Assembly (NCBI GenBank): GCA_964244295.1
Contig: CAXTIG010000001.1
Coordinates: 124,001-188,000 of the forward strand
Source of the DNA: JAJAZB01 sp964244295
Lineage (GTDB): Bacteria; Bacteroidota; Bacteroidia; Cytophagales; Spirosomataceae
Reading direction: 5' to 3'
DNA length: 64,000 nt
Of the stretch, positions 1-8,882 are shown in pieces (within the stretch, counting starts at the first letter, position 1; each line of letters begins with the position of its first letter). Both the position numbers and the translations under genes were made by a program. The notes beneath the pieces are model-generated. The model was not told the origin of the DNA. It searched no databases and saw nothing but the letters and a program-made list of their open reading frames with translations.

Positions 1-945
1 AGTACCCTTGAAAATCGCCTCCGTGGTGTGCCGGGGGTGGAAGGCCTTTCGTTTTTCGACAACGCCCCGACCTCGGGCAATAACAACACTGCCAACATTC
101 GCTTTGATACTCGCCAGACCGACGAAGCCTGGCAGGTGAACCAAAAATCCGCCGACGCGCACTACCTCGAAACCTTCGGATTGCGGTTGGTAGCAGGCCG
201 CAACCTACTCCTGAGCGATACCATTCGAGGGTTTTTGGTCAATGAAACCTTCGTGCGCAAGTTGGGCCTGACCCCGGCAAAGGTACTCGGGCGAACGGTC
301 AAGCTCTGGGGCAACCGGGCCCCGGTGATCGGGGTGGTGAACGACTGGAATAACCTCTCGTTGCACAACGCCATCGACCCGGTCATCCTGTTTTCACAGC
401 GCGGCGGCTACCGCACCGGTGCGTTGAAAATCGGTACCGGGGAGGTAGGCCCGACACTGAAGGCCATCGAGCGCATCTGGAACGACACCTACCCCGACGA
501 CCTCTACGAGCAAACCTTTCTTGACGAGCGCATCGCCGGGTTTTATCAAACCGAAGCCTTGATTCTACAACTCATCCGAACGTTTTCCTTCATCGCCATC
601 CTGATCGGCTGCCTGGGGCTGTACGGCTTGGTGAGTTTCATGGCCGCGCAAAAAACAAAGGAGATTGGCGTACGCAAGGTGCTCGGGGCCAGTGTGCTAA
701 GCATCTTGGGGCTGTTCGGAAAGGAATTCGGACGGCTGGTGGGGCTGGCCTTTCTGGTGGCGGCTCCGTTGGGCGGGTACGTTATGAGCCAGTGGCTCAA
801 CCACTACCAGTACCGGGTGCCCCTGGGCTGGGGCGTGTTTACCCTGGCGCTGGGCGTCACGATAGGCATCGCCGCGCTGACGATCGGCTACCAGAGTTGG
901 AAAGCCGCTTGGGCCAACCCGGTAAAAAGTTTACGGTCGGAGTAG
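1..945 (+). CDS. P1: FtsX/MacB-type ABC permease, 3' part only
   Basis: The reading frame is open from base 1, so the gene starts outside the window; 314 residues are visible. They cover the end of periplasmic domain 2 and the last three membrane segments. An NETFVRKLGL motif lies near visible residue 81 and GVVNDWNNLSL near 111, where most paralogues read KDFHxxSL. The second coupling segment (QKTKEIGVRKVLGAS) is near residue 216, and the C-terminus is NPVKSLRSE. The LYGLVSF wording after TM6 and the LGL motif resemble P13 and P23 more than the immediate neighbour P2. The GTG at 28 is an internal codon, not a start. P2 follows after 94 nt with no clear promoter or hairpin between them. Confidence 0.93.
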   Translation, partial: STLENRLRGVPGVEGLSFFDNAPTSGNNNTANIRFDTRQTDEAWQVNQKSADAHYLETFGLRLVAGRNLLLSDTIRGFLVNETFVRKLGLTPAKVLGRTVKLWGNRAPVIGVVNDWNNLSLHNAIDPVILFSQRGGYRTGALKIGTGEVGPTLKAIERIWNDTYPDDLYEQTFLDERIAGFYQTEALILQLIRTFSFIAILIGCLGLYGLVSFMAAQKTKEIGVRKVLGASVLSILGLFGKEFGRLVGLAFLVAAPLGGYVMSQWLNHYQYRVPLGWGVFTLALGVTIGIAALTIGYQSWKAAWANPVKSLRSE

Positions 946-1039
946 GATTCAGTATTCTGATCCCGAATTCAACTGTCACTAGTTCAGAAGAAGAGTTTTC
1001 ACTTGCCTTCCGGCCGCAGATGCCCAAATCCTTCGCCCC

Positions 1040-3451
1040 ATGCTCCGCAACTACTTCAAAATCGCCCTGCGCACGCTCTGGAAGCACAAAACGCACTCGG
1101 TCATCAACGTGCTGGGGCTGTCGCTGGCCTTTGGCTGTGGACTGCTGCTGTTTTTGACGGCGATCCACGAGTTATCGTACGATTCGTTTCACACGAACCG
1201 CGATCGAATTTTCAAAGTCTACAACCAGACCGGCCCCGACCGCACCGCTACCCCGATGCCTGCTCCGCTGACGCCCGCCCTGCGGCGGGAGTTTTCGCAG
1301 GAAATCAGCCACCTCGCCCGCGTGGTCGACGGCGGCGGGTACCTTCGGGCCGGAAGCAAGGAAGTCGAAAAGGACGTCCGCTTCGTGGATGCCGATTTTT
1401 TCCGGATGTTCAGTTTTCCCTTCAAAAAAGGCGTGGCTGAATTGGCCCTGGAAAATCTCAGCGGAGTAGTACTCACCGAACATGTGGCGAAGGAATTGTT
1501 CGGCGAGGCCGAGGCGATGGGCCAATCCATTTCCCTGCGCGAAGGCGACACCTGGAAACCCTTCGTCGTGTCGGGCGTGGTGGCCGATTTTCCCGATAAT
1601 TCCAGCATCCGGTTCGACCTGCTGGCCCGGTTTGAAGCCAACCCCAACTACCAGGCCTCGAAAGACCAATGGGATAATTCCTACCACATCCTGTTTCTCG
1701 AACTGGCCCCGAACGTCACGCAGGCTACGTTTGAGCAACGCCTCCGTCCTTTCGTCAAAAAACAATTCGCGGGCAATCTAGCCAACCTGAAACGCGATGG
1801 CATCGCCCCCGACGAGCGCGGCGATCGCCTTAGCCTACGCCTTTTGCCCCTTCCCCAATTGCACTTCAACACCGACGTGGGCGGTGAGAGCGTTCCGGCG
1901 GTGAAGGCGGCGTACCCGTATTTGCTGCTGCTCATCGCGGGTTTCATCGTGCTGATTGCCACCATCAATTTCGTCAACCTCACCACGGCCCGTTCGCTCA
2001 GTCGCTCGCGGGAGGTGGGGATGCGCAAGGTATTGGGGGCGCTCAAAGGGCAACTGGTGGCGCAGTTTTGGGGGGAAGCCTTCTTGATTTGCCTGACCGC
2101 GCTGCTCCTCGGCGGGGTGCTGGCTTCGGCCTTGCTGCCGGTTTACAAAAAAGTCTTCAACAGCACCACCTCCTGGACGTACCTCCAAAACCCGCTCGTC
2201 GGGCTGAACGTTGTGCTCGCCTTCGTCGCCATCACGTTGTTGGCGGGGGGCTACCCGGCCTGGTTCATGGCGCGGTTCAACACGGTGACGGTGCTGAAAA
2301 ACAAGGCCTCACTCGGCAAAACCGGGGTGTTGCGCAATACCTTGCTGGTCGTGCAATTCGCCCTGGCGACGCTGCTGATGGCCTGCACGCTGGTGGCCTG
2401 GCAGCAGATGGATTTTCTGCGAAACAAACCACTGGGTTTCAACGAAGCGCAAGTCGTGAGCATCCCGGTGGGCAAGGGCACCAACGGGCGGCAGGCGCTG
2501 AAACTCCTTCGCGATCAACTCGCCCAGCAGCCCCGCGTTCAGAGCGTGACGGGGACGTACAAAAATTTCGGGCGGGGGTTGGACGGCTCCACGTTTAGGT
2601 CGATCATCGGTTTTACCCACAAAAACCGGGAGGTAAATACCCACTTGCAAATCATCGATTTCGACTACGCCAAAACACTGGATTTGAAGGTGCTGGCCGG
2701 GCGGGATTTTTCTCGCCTCTACCCCACCGACAGCAGCATGGGCGTGCTCATCAACGAAGCGATGGCGAAGGAATTGGGCGAGAAAAATCCGGTTGGTACG
2801 CTACTTGACGTTGACAAACCCCTACGGGTCATTGGGGTTGTGAAAGACTTCCACCACGAATCGCTGAAACAAACCATCCAGCCCCTCACCTTGCGCATCG
2901 ATTCCAACTGGCCTATTTTTTACATCCTCGTTAAAATCGCTCCCGATCGGATGCCTGAAACGATGGCGTTGTTGAAAAAAACCTGGAAAACCGTGGCTCC
3001 GAAAGTGCCCTTCGAGGGTAGTTTTCTCGATGAAAACACGAACCGGCAGTACCGGGCCGAGGAAAAACTCACCCAGCTCTTCGTCAGCGCGGCCATTCTC
3101 GCCATCGTGCTTTCGTGCATGGGTTTGTTTGCCATTGCTTTGCTTACCATCGAGCAGCGCACCAAAGAAATTGGGGTGCGGAAGGTGCTGGGCGCTTCGG
3201 TGGCCAGCATCGTCGCCCTGATTTCCCGCGATTTTCTGAAACTCGTGGGCGTCGCCATCGTCATCGCCAGCCCGCTGGCCTGGTGGGCGATGCAGACCTG
3301 GCTCCGGGATTTTGCCTACAAAATCGACCTGCACTGGGGCTTGTTTGCGCTGACTGGGCTGCTGGCGGTGGGGATTGCGCTGCTGACGGTGAGTTTTCAG
3401 AGTATCCGGGCGGCGCTGATGAATCCGGTGAAAAGTTTGAGGAGTGAGTAG
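1040..3451 (+). CDS. P2: 8-TM MacB/FtsX-type ABC transporter permease
   Basis: 803 residues, used here as the reference for the array. An amphipathic N-terminal helix (MLRNYFKIALRTLWK) precedes TM1 at about 20-43. Periplasmic domain 1 (MacB_PCD type) spans about 45-290, TM2-4 about 297-410, TM5 about 434-458, periplasmic domain 2 about 460-680 and TM6-8 about 683-795. The cytoplasmic coupling segments are ARSLSRSREVGMRKVLGA near 315 and EQRTKEIGVRKVLGAS near 705. This is two 4-TM MacB-like units fused in one chain. Type VII ABC permeases use periplasmic movements driven by a cytoplasmic ATPase; no ATP-binding motif occurs in this protein. Its FtsX1 reads NFVNLTTARS and the usual GSYPA is GGYPA. 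The final GAG-TAG lies in the arm of a palindrome. Substrate unknown. Confidence 0.95.
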   Translation: MLRNYFKIALRTLWKHKTHSVINVLGLSLAFGCGLLLFLTAIHELSYDSFHTNRDRIFKVYNQTGPDRTATPMPAPLTPALRREFSQEISHLARVVDGGGYLRAGSKEVEKDVRFVDADFFRMFSFPFKKGVAELALENLSGVVLTEHVAKELFGEAEAMGQSISLREGDTWKPFVVSGVVADFPDNSSIRFDLLARFEANPNYQASKDQWDNSYHILFLELAPNVTQATFEQRLRPFVKKQFAGNLANLKRDGIAPDERGDRLSLRLLPLPQLHFNTDVGGESVPAVKAAYPYLLLLIAGFIVLIATINFVNLTTARSLSRSREVGMRKVLGALKGQLVAQFWGEAFLICLTALLLGGVLASALLPVYKKVFNSTTSWTYLQNPLVGLNVVLAFVAITLLAGGYPAWFMARFNTVTVLKNKASLGKTGVLRNTLLVVQFALATLLMACTLVAWQQMDFLRNKPLGFNEAQVVSIPVGKGTNGRQALKLLRDQLAQQPRVQSVTGTYKNFGRGLDGSTFRSIIGFTHKNREVNTHLQIIDFDYAKTLDLKVLAGRDFSRLYPTDSSMGVLINEAMAKELGEKNPVGTLLDVDKPLRVIGVVKDFHHESLKQTIQPLTLRIDSNWPIFYILVKIAPDRMPETMALLKKTWKTVAPKVPFEGSFLDENTNRQYRAEEKLTQLFVSAAILAIVLSCMGLFAIALLTIEQRTKEIGVRKVLGASVASIVALISRDFLKLVGVAIVIASPLAWWAMQTWLRDFAYKIDLHWGLFALTGLLAVGIALLTVSFQSIRAALMNPVKSLRSE

Positions 3452-3509
3452 TCAGGAGAGAGAAGTTAAAAAATCTCCTGACTACTCATTCCCTACTCCT
3501 CACTCCTTA
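3441..3509. repeat. Heptamer-based palindrome between P2 and P3
   Basis: A perfect 14-bp inverted repeat pairs 3446-3459 with 3474-3487 (loop 14 nt). The left arm reads as 7-bp units: GAGTAGT (3446-3452) then CAGGAGA (3453-3459). The arm starts on the last Glu codon of P2 and contains its TAG stop. A second copy of the complementary strand of the unit (CTACTCCTCACTCC) follows at about 3493-3506 and runs into an A-rich leader before the ATG of P3. No T-run follows the stem on the + strand, so it is not a classical intrinsic terminator. Confidence 0.85.
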
Positions 3510-3518
3510 AAAAAATCC

Positions 3519-5945
3519 ATGCTCCGTAATTCCCTCAAAATCGCCCTTCGTACCTTCCGCAAGCAGCCGGGGTTTACAGGCATCAACGTCTTCGGACTGG
3601 CGCTGGGGTTGGCCTGTTGCCTGCTCATTACGTTGTACGTGCTCGACGAACTGAGCTTCGACCGCTTCCACGAAAAGGCCGAGCGGATTTACCGCGTTCA
3701 CAACGACCTCCGGTTTGGCGGCAATGACATGCGCTTCGCCGTTTCGCCCGACCCACTCGGCCCGACGCTGAAAAAAGACTACCCGCAGGTCGAGGCCTAC
3801 GTGCGGTTGCACCAGGTGGGTGCCTGGCTCGTCCAACGAACCGGCCAGCCGACCAGCCTGCGGGAGGAACCCATTTTCTTCGCGGATTCCACGCTCTTCG
3901 ACGTGTTTTCATTTCCCCTCGTGGCCGGTGACCCGAAACGGGCGCTGGCTGAGCCAAACGGAGTTGTGATCAGCGAGTCGGCGGCGCGGCGGCACTTCGG
4001 TAGCCAGAATCCGATGGGGCAAACCCTGCGATTTGACAATGAAGAAACCTTTCGGGTTACCGGCGTGATGCGTGATTTGCCCAGCAACGCCCACTTCCGT
4101 ACCGATTTTTTCATCTCCATGCTCAGCGCCGACTACCAGTGGGGCCAATGGTTGAGCAACAACCACCATACGTACATTGTGCTGAAAAGCGGCACCGACC
4201 CGGCGGCGTTCGAGAAAAATTTTGAGCAAGTGATCGAAAACTACGCCGGGCCGCAGGCGAAGGAAATGATGGGCATTTCGATGGACGATTTTCGGAAAGC
4301 GGGCAACAGCATGAAGTTTTGGCTCCTGCCGCTCACCGACATTCACCTCCACAGCAAGCAGCAGGTGGAACTGGCCCCCAACGGCGATGTGCAGTACGTG
4401 TACGTATTCTCGGCGGTGGCGCTGTTTATTTTGCTCATCGCCTGCATCAACTTCATGAACCTGGCCACGGCCCGCTCGGCCAACCGGGCGAAGGAAGTGG
4501 GCGTTCGGAAAGTGCTCGGTTCGGAGCGAGGGCAACTCATCGGGCAGTTCATCACCGAGTCGATGCTCACCACTGGGCTGGCGATGGTCCTGGCCCTGCT
4601 GCTGGTTATGGCGATGCTGCCCTTTTTCAACGATGTGGCGGCCAAACAACTGAGCTTCCGCTCGCTGCTCAGCCCCTGGGTGCTGCCCGTGTTGGTCGCC
4701 TTGCCGCTGGTCGTTGGGATGCTGGCAGGAAGTTACCCGGCGTTTTTCCTGTCGTCGTTCCAGCCCCTGAGCGTGTTGAAAGGTCGCTTCAACCTGGATC
4801 GGCGCAGCGGCGGGTTACGAAGTGTGCTGGTCGTGTTTCAGTTTACGATGTCGGTTGTGCTCATCATCGGCACGTTGGTCGTGTACCGGCAAATGAATTT
4901 TATTCAAACCAAAAACCTGGGCTTCACCCGCAAACAGGTGGTGATGGTGAAGGGCGCCTACGCGTTGGAAAACGGGGTCGAACCATTTAAAAACGAGGTG
5001 TTGCGTTTACCGGGGGTGGTTAGCGGGACGGCGTCGGGGTATTTGCCCACGCCCTCGAACCGCAGTGATAATGCATTTTTTCCGGAAGGGCAGATTGACC
5101 AGAAACGGGCGGTGAATATGCAAAACTGGCGCGTTGACCCCGATTACGTGCCTACGCTGGGAATGGAAATGGCGCAGGGCCGCAATTTTTCGCGGCAATT
5201 CGGATCCGATTCGAGCGGCATTATTCTCAACGAAACCGCCGCCAAACTTTTCGGCTGGAAAGACCCCATCGGTCAGCGGGTGCTGCGATTCGCCGACGCC
5301 CAAGCCAAATCCACGAAAACCTACACGGTGGTGGGCGTGGTCAAAAACTTCCATTTCGAGTCGCTGCGCCGCAACATCGGTGCCCTGGGCCTGACGATGG
5401 AGCGTAGCACCGGTGCGGTATCCTTCCGCCTCGACAGCCGGGATATTCCCGCGTTGGTCCGCCAAATCGAAAGCAAGTGGAAACAGGTGGCCCCCGGATT
5501 GCCCTTCAGCTACGTGTTTCTGGATGACAGTTTCGACGCCATGTACCGCGCCGAGCAGCGAATCGGTACGCTGGCGGTGTCCTTCGCGGTGCTGGCGATT
5601 CTGGTGGCTTGCCTCGGTTTGTTCGGGCTGGCGGCGTTCATGGCCGAACAGCGCACGAAAGAAATCGGCGTTCGTAAAGTGCTGGGGGCCAGCGTACCGA
5701 GTCTGGTGGCGCTGTTGAGCCGGGATTTCCTAAAACTGGTACTCGTGGCCATCGTCCTAGCCAGCCCACTGGCCTGGTGGGGCATGAGTCGCTGGTTGCA
5801 GGAATTCAGTTACCGAGTCGATTTGGGATGGTGGGTGTTCGTTCTGGCTGGTCTGTTGGCGGTGGGGATTGCGCTGCTGACGGTAAGTTTTCAGAGCGTG
5901 AAGGCGGCGCTGATGAATCCGGTAAAAAGTTTACGAAGCGAGTAA
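3519..5945 (+). CDS. P3: 8-TM MacB/FtsX-type ABC transporter permease
   Basis: 808 residues from the ATG at 3519. The frame is open further upstream, to 3444, but that part would translate the palindrome and overlap P2; MLRNSLKIALR at 3519 matches every paralogue start. It is a typical member. Domain 1 carries FADSTLFDVFSFPL and an ARRHFGSQNPMG variant of the usual KYFGxxNPxG. FtsX1 near residue 308 is CINFMNLATARSANRAKEVGVRKVLGS, and ARSANRAKEVG is identical in P19. Domain 2 has GRNFSRQFGSD followed by ILNETAAKLFGWKDPIG. The C-terminus, from about residue 770, is almost identical to P2 and P7. P4 follows after 66 nt. Confidence 0.95.
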   Translation: MLRNSLKIALRTFRKQPGFTGINVFGLALGLACCLLITLYVLDELSFDRFHEKAERIYRVHNDLRFGGNDMRFAVSPDPLGPTLKKDYPQVEAYVRLHQVGAWLVQRTGQPTSLREEPIFFADSTLFDVFSFPLVAGDPKRALAEPNGVVISESAARRHFGSQNPMGQTLRFDNEETFRVTGVMRDLPSNAHFRTDFFISMLSADYQWGQWLSNNHHTYIVLKSGTDPAAFEKNFEQVIENYAGPQAKEMMGISMDDFRKAGNSMKFWLLPLTDIHLHSKQQVELAPNGDVQYVYVFSAVALFILLIACINFMNLATARSANRAKEVGVRKVLGSERGQLIGQFITESMLTTGLAMVLALLLVMAMLPFFNDVAAKQLSFRSLLSPWVLPVLVALPLVVGMLAGSYPAFFLSSFQPLSVLKGRFNLDRRSGGLRSVLVVFQFTMSVVLIIGTLVVYRQMNFIQTKNLGFTRKQVVMVKGAYALENGVEPFKNEVLRLPGVVSGTASGYLPTPSNRSDNAFFPEGQIDQKRAVNMQNWRVDPDYVPTLGMEMAQGRNFSRQFGSDSSGIILNETAAKLFGWKDPIGQRVLRFADAQAKSTKTYTVVGVVKNFHFESLRRNIGALGLTMERSTGAVSFRLDSRDIPALVRQIESKWKQVAPGLPFSYVFLDDSFDAMYRAEQRIGTLAVSFAVLAILVACLGLFGLAAFMAEQRTKEIGVRKVLGASVPSLVALLSRDFLKLVLVAIVLASPLAWWGMSRWLQEFSYRVDLGWWVFVLAGLLAVGIALLTVSFQSVKAALMNPVKSLRSE

Positions 5946-5955
5946 CGCCCTCAAC

Positions 5956-6001
5956 CCCCAAAGGGGCTTTTGTCACAACCGAAAAATCCCCCCTTCGGGG
6001 G
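5956..6001. repeat. Two short G/C hairpins between P3 and P4
   Basis: CCCC-AAA-GGGG (5956-5966) is followed by CTTTTG, and CCCCC-TTC-GGGGG (5989-6001) lies 11 nt before the ATG of P4. The first, with its short T-run, could be a weak terminator. The second would sit in the leader of P4. This spacer has no heptamer units, so it is unrelated to the palindrome before P3. Confidence 0.6.
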
Positions 6002-6011
6002 CTGTATTCCC

Positions 6012-8417
6012 ATGATTCGCAACTACCTCAAAATCGCCTGGCGCAGTCTGTGGAAAAACAAAGGTTTTTCGGCGCTCAACATTGTTGGACTGGCCATTGG
6101 AATGGCCGCCTGCCTCCTGATTCTGGTGTTCGTTTTTTACGAAAAAGGCTTCGATGGTTTGCACCGTAAAAACATCTACCGGCTCGATGAGGTACAGAAA
6201 TTCGAAGGCATGGGAGCACCCCAGAACGTGGCGTTGTCCATGTTCCCAATGGGGCCGACCCTGAAAAATGAGTTTCCGGAAGTTCGGAATTTTACCCGCA
6301 TCCGAGCTTTCAATAAAGCCCCCCTTACGTACCGGGATAAAAAAGTGGTCTATCCCAGTATGCTCTGGGTTGATTCTACCTTCCTGGAATTATTTGATTT
6401 CAAGTTGCTGAAGGGAGACCGAAAAACGGTCCTGCAAAAGCCAGGCAGCGTCGTCCTGACGGAAGAGGGTGCGGCCAAACTGTTCGGCGGCGAAGACCCA
6501 CTGGGTAAAACCATCGTCTCGTACGGCGATGACACGCTCAGTTTTGCCGTGACGGGTATTTTGGCCACGACGCCGAAGAATTCTCACCTGCAATTTGAAG
6601 GCCTGTTTTCATTCAATACCATTACCCGGCCGGATTTTATGAACAACTGGGGCGGCAACTGGCTGGTCACCTACCTGGAATTAGCCCAAAACGCAAACGT
6701 GGCCGCCCTGGAGCGCAAATTTCCGGCTTACCTGAAAAAATACATGAGGGAGGATGGCTGGAAGTTTTATGAATTGTTCCTGCAACCACTGAAAGCCGTA
6801 CACGCCAACTCCGTCCAGATCACGCACGACTACCTCAACTTCCAAAAATTTGATTCGAATTACACGTACATCTTCTCAGTCATTGCGCTGATCGTGCTGG
6901 TCATTGCCTGCATCAATTTCATGAATTTGTCGACGGCTCGCTCGGCCAGCCGGGCCAGGGAAGTAGGCGTCCGAAAATCAGTGGGGGCGCTGCGGGTGCA
7001 ACTGGCGATGCAATTCATCGGCGAATCGGTGTTAGTCGCCTTACTGGCCCTGACGCTGGCCATTCTGCTGGTTAAAGTAGCGCTGCCTTTTGCCGCTGAC
7101 TTGAGCCAGCGTGACTTGGATCTGCCCCTGTTTACCAAACCCGGTTTACTGCTATTAATTCTGGCGGGGACCGTGGTGATCGGCGCTCTTTCCGGGCTTT
7201 ACCCAGCCGCTTTTTTATCGGCTTTTCAGCCGACCAAGGTGTTGAAAGGCTCGCCGGTTACGGGTCGGAACAAGACCCCGTTACGGAACGTCCTGGTCGT
7301 TGGTCAATTCGCCAGTGCTATTTTCCTGATTATTGCCACGGCTTTTGCCACGAAGCAACTCCGGTTTATGCGCACCCGCGATACGGGATTTAATCGCGAA
7401 CAGGTGCTGGTTATTCCCCTTAACTCGAAGACGAACCCGAAATACAACGCGCTGAAACAGGAGTTGGTGAACACGCCCCAAATTCTGGGCGTTACGGCCT
7501 CCCAGCAGCGGTTGGGGAACAACCTGCACCAGACGGGCGTAAAATTTCAGGGCGACGGTCCCCTGCGGGAATTGGCCTCTTCGCAGGTCATCGTTGATCC
7601 AGATTACCTGACGCTCTATAAAATTCCCCTGGTGGCAGGCCGAAATTTCTCGCGGGAGGAATCGGAGAATGGGCGAACGTATATCGTCAATGAAATGCTG
7701 GCCCGGGAACTCCTGAAGGATCATCCGAAGACACCCGTTCAGTCCCTGATCGGAAAACGATTTGGCTTTGGCGGGCTGGATTCACTGGGCACGATCGTCG
7801 GGGTAGCGAAAGATTTCAACTTCAATTCGCTCCATCATAAAATTGAAACACTTTGCATTTTCAACCAAAACCAGTGGGGATACAGTGAACTTTCGGTTCG
7901 GATCAACGGCGCTAAAGCCCGGGAAGCGGTCGGTCAGGTGGAGGCCGTCTGGAAGAAAATCGCCCCCGACCAGCCGTTTGAATACACCTTTCTCGACGAG
8001 CACTTTGCCGAACTGTACCGGGCCGACCTCCAGGTGAGCGAAATTGTGGGTATCCTGGCTTCCTTGGCGATTTTCATCTCGTGTCTGGGTTTGTTTGGGC
8101 TGGCGTCGTATTCCGCCGAAAAACGAATCAAGGAAATCGGCATCCGCAAGGTGATGGGCGCTTCCGTAACCGGCATCATTGCGCTGCTTTCCAAAGACTT
8201 CCTGAGGTTGGTGCTGCTGGCCATTCTGATTGCGACCCCGATTGCCTGGTACGCGGTTCATACCTGGCTCCAGGATTTCGCTTACCGGATTTCCATCGAC
8301 TGGTGGGTCTTTGCCCTGGCGGGTTTGCTGGCCGTGGGCATCGCGCTGCTGACGGTGAGTTTCCAGAGCATCCGTGCGGCGCTGATGGATCCGGTGAAGA
8401 GTTTGCGCAGCGAGTAA
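6012..8417 (+). CDS. P4: 8-TM MacB/FtsX-type ABC transporter permease
   Basis: 801 residues from the ATG at 6012; a TTG 42 nt upstream would read through the hairpins and is rejected as a start. TM1 ends in LILVFVFYEKGFDGLHRKNIYRLDEV, lacking the common SYDRFH. Domain 1 has WVDSTFLELFDFKLLKGDRKTVL and AAKLFGGEDPLGKT. FtsX1 near residue 299 is CINFMNLSTARSASRAREVGVRKSVGA, and the loop motif before TM5 is SGLYPAAFLSAF. FtsX2 near 703 is EKRIKEIGIRKVMGAS. The C-terminus reads ALMDPVKSLRSE, with Asp for the near-universal Asn. Codon use looks less GC-biased by eye than P2 or P6. It is followed by the longest gene-free stretch in the window. Confidence 0.94.
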   Translation: MIRNYLKIAWRSLWKNKGFSALNIVGLAIGMAACLLILVFVFYEKGFDGLHRKNIYRLDEVQKFEGMGAPQNVALSMFPMGPTLKNEFPEVRNFTRIRAFNKAPLTYRDKKVVYPSMLWVDSTFLELFDFKLLKGDRKTVLQKPGSVVLTEEGAAKLFGGEDPLGKTIVSYGDDTLSFAVTGILATTPKNSHLQFEGLFSFNTITRPDFMNNWGGNWLVTYLELAQNANVAALERKFPAYLKKYMREDGWKFYELFLQPLKAVHANSVQITHDYLNFQKFDSNYTYIFSVIALIVLVIACINFMNLSTARSASRAREVGVRKSVGALRVQLAMQFIGESVLVALLALTLAILLVKVALPFAADLSQRDLDLPLFTKPGLLLLILAGTVVIGALSGLYPAAFLSAFQPTKVLKGSPVTGRNKTPLRNVLVVGQFASAIFLIIATAFATKQLRFMRTRDTGFNREQVLVIPLNSKTNPKYNALKQELVNTPQILGVTASQQRLGNNLHQTGVKFQGDGPLRELASSQVIVDPDYLTLYKIPLVAGRNFSREESENGRTYIVNEMLARELLKDHPKTPVQSLIGKRFGFGGLDSLGTIVGVAKDFNFNSLHHKIETLCIFNQNQWGYSELSVRINGAKAREAVGQVEAVWKKIAPDQPFEYTFLDEHFAELYRADLQVSEIVGILASLAIFISCLGLFGLASYSAEKRIKEIGIRKVMGASVTGIIALLSKDFLRLVLLAILIATPIAWYAVHTWLQDFAYRISIDWWVFALAGLLAVGIALLTVSFQSIRAALMDPVKSLRSE

Positions 8418-8463
8418 GGGTAAAATAAGCGAGGAGAAAATGGAGTAGGATCCGTTCTATTAG

Positions 8464-8483
8464 CCCCTGATTTTAATCAGGGG
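8464..8483. repeat. Hairpin CCCCTGAT/ATCAGGGG
   Basis: An 8-bp perfect stem (8464-8471 with 8476-8483) and a TTTA loop, 46 nt after the P4 stop. A G/A-rich tail follows rather than a T-run. Confidence 0.7.
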
Positions 8484-8511
8484 AAAGAAGGGACGCGGGA
8501 GGCGGATCGAA

Positions 8512-8556
8512 AACCGTTTCAACGGTTTTCCGACCCTGTAAACCGTTGAAACGGTT
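8512..8556. repeat. 17-bp perfect inverted repeat
   Basis: AACCGTTTCAACGGTTT (8512-8528) pairs exactly with 8540-8556 across an 11-nt loop. Each arm is itself close to a palindrome (AACCGTTTCAACGGTT), so alternative cruciforms are possible. Confidence 0.8.
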
Positions 8557-8584
8557 CAACCCATTTACCCATCCGTTCCTTTTT

Positions 8585-8604
8585 CCCACCACTCAAGTGG
8601 TGGG
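8585..8604. repeat. Hairpin CCCACCACT/AGTGGTGGG
   Basis: A 9-bp perfect stem (8585-8593 with 8596-8604) and a CA loop. It is the third unrelated hairpin in 140 nt. A run of T and C precedes it rather than follows it. Confidence 0.75.
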
Positions 8605-8687
8605 CTGATAAACTGGGTCTACACCCGTTGAAAAACAAACTGGATTTCTACCGTAGCGACAGACCGCTCACACCTAGCTCCCTGCCC

Positions 8688-8792
8688 TGTCCGTGAACGA
8701 ACGATACCCGTCCGTTTGCGGACATTTTTTTATTCGATTTTTCCGTAATGTTTTGGCTTTCAAAGGTTTTCTTTCCTGGAACAGCCTTTGTG
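8688..8792 (+). promoter_or_regulatory. Predicted sigma-54 promoter of P5 with two upstream activator sites
   Basis: Two 16-bp imperfect palindromes of form TGTCCG-N4-CGGACA lie at 8688-8703 (TGTCCGTGAACGAACG) and 8709-8724 (CGTCCGTTTGCGGACA), centres 21 bp apart. The -24/-12-like element TGGAACAGCCTTTGTG is at 8777-8792, with GG at 8778-8779 and TTTG ending 12 nt later, matching TGGCAC-N5-TTGC spacing. The first G of GG is 61.5 bp from the centre of the proximal site. This is normal enhancer distance for an NtrC-type activator: sites at about -85 and -106 if transcription starts near 8802. P5 begins about 80 nt downstream. The same geometry recurs before P6 and P21. Confidence 0.7.
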
Positions 8793-8882
8793 TAGAACCC
8801 TCCAGCGTAATGCATTCAGCGCGTGAAGGCCGTATTGATCAATCCGGTTCATTCCCTTCGAGCCGAATAAACCCTTACAACC

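Larger units (their letters stand above)
8418..8882. other. 465-nt intergenic region upstream of P5
   Basis: This is the longest gene-free stretch. Left to right it holds three unrelated hairpins (8464-8483, 8512-8556, 8585-8604), then a predicted sigma-54 promoter with two upstream palindromic sites (8688-8792), then about 80 nt of leader before P5. A 69-codon frame at 8693-8902 crosses the promoter and the start of P5 and does not look coding. Confidence 0.75.

Noticed and set aside
1040..3451. Naming the permeases macB
   Set aside because: MacB carries its own N-terminal ATPase domain and four TM segments. These have no ATPase and eight TM segments, so only the superfamily is supported.
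3444..3518. N-terminal extension of P3 (and similar ones for P4, P8, P12 and P19)
   Set aside because: The extra codons translate intergenic palindromes, hairpins or antisense Uma2 sequence, are unlike each other, and all other copies start at the MLRN-type Met.
8710..8732. GTCCG-TTTG-CGGAC plus T-run read as an intrinsic terminator
   Set aside because: The stem is only 5 bp, the T-run is absent from the equivalent P21 site, and the spacing to a second site and to the -24 element is fixed in three loci. An operator fits better.
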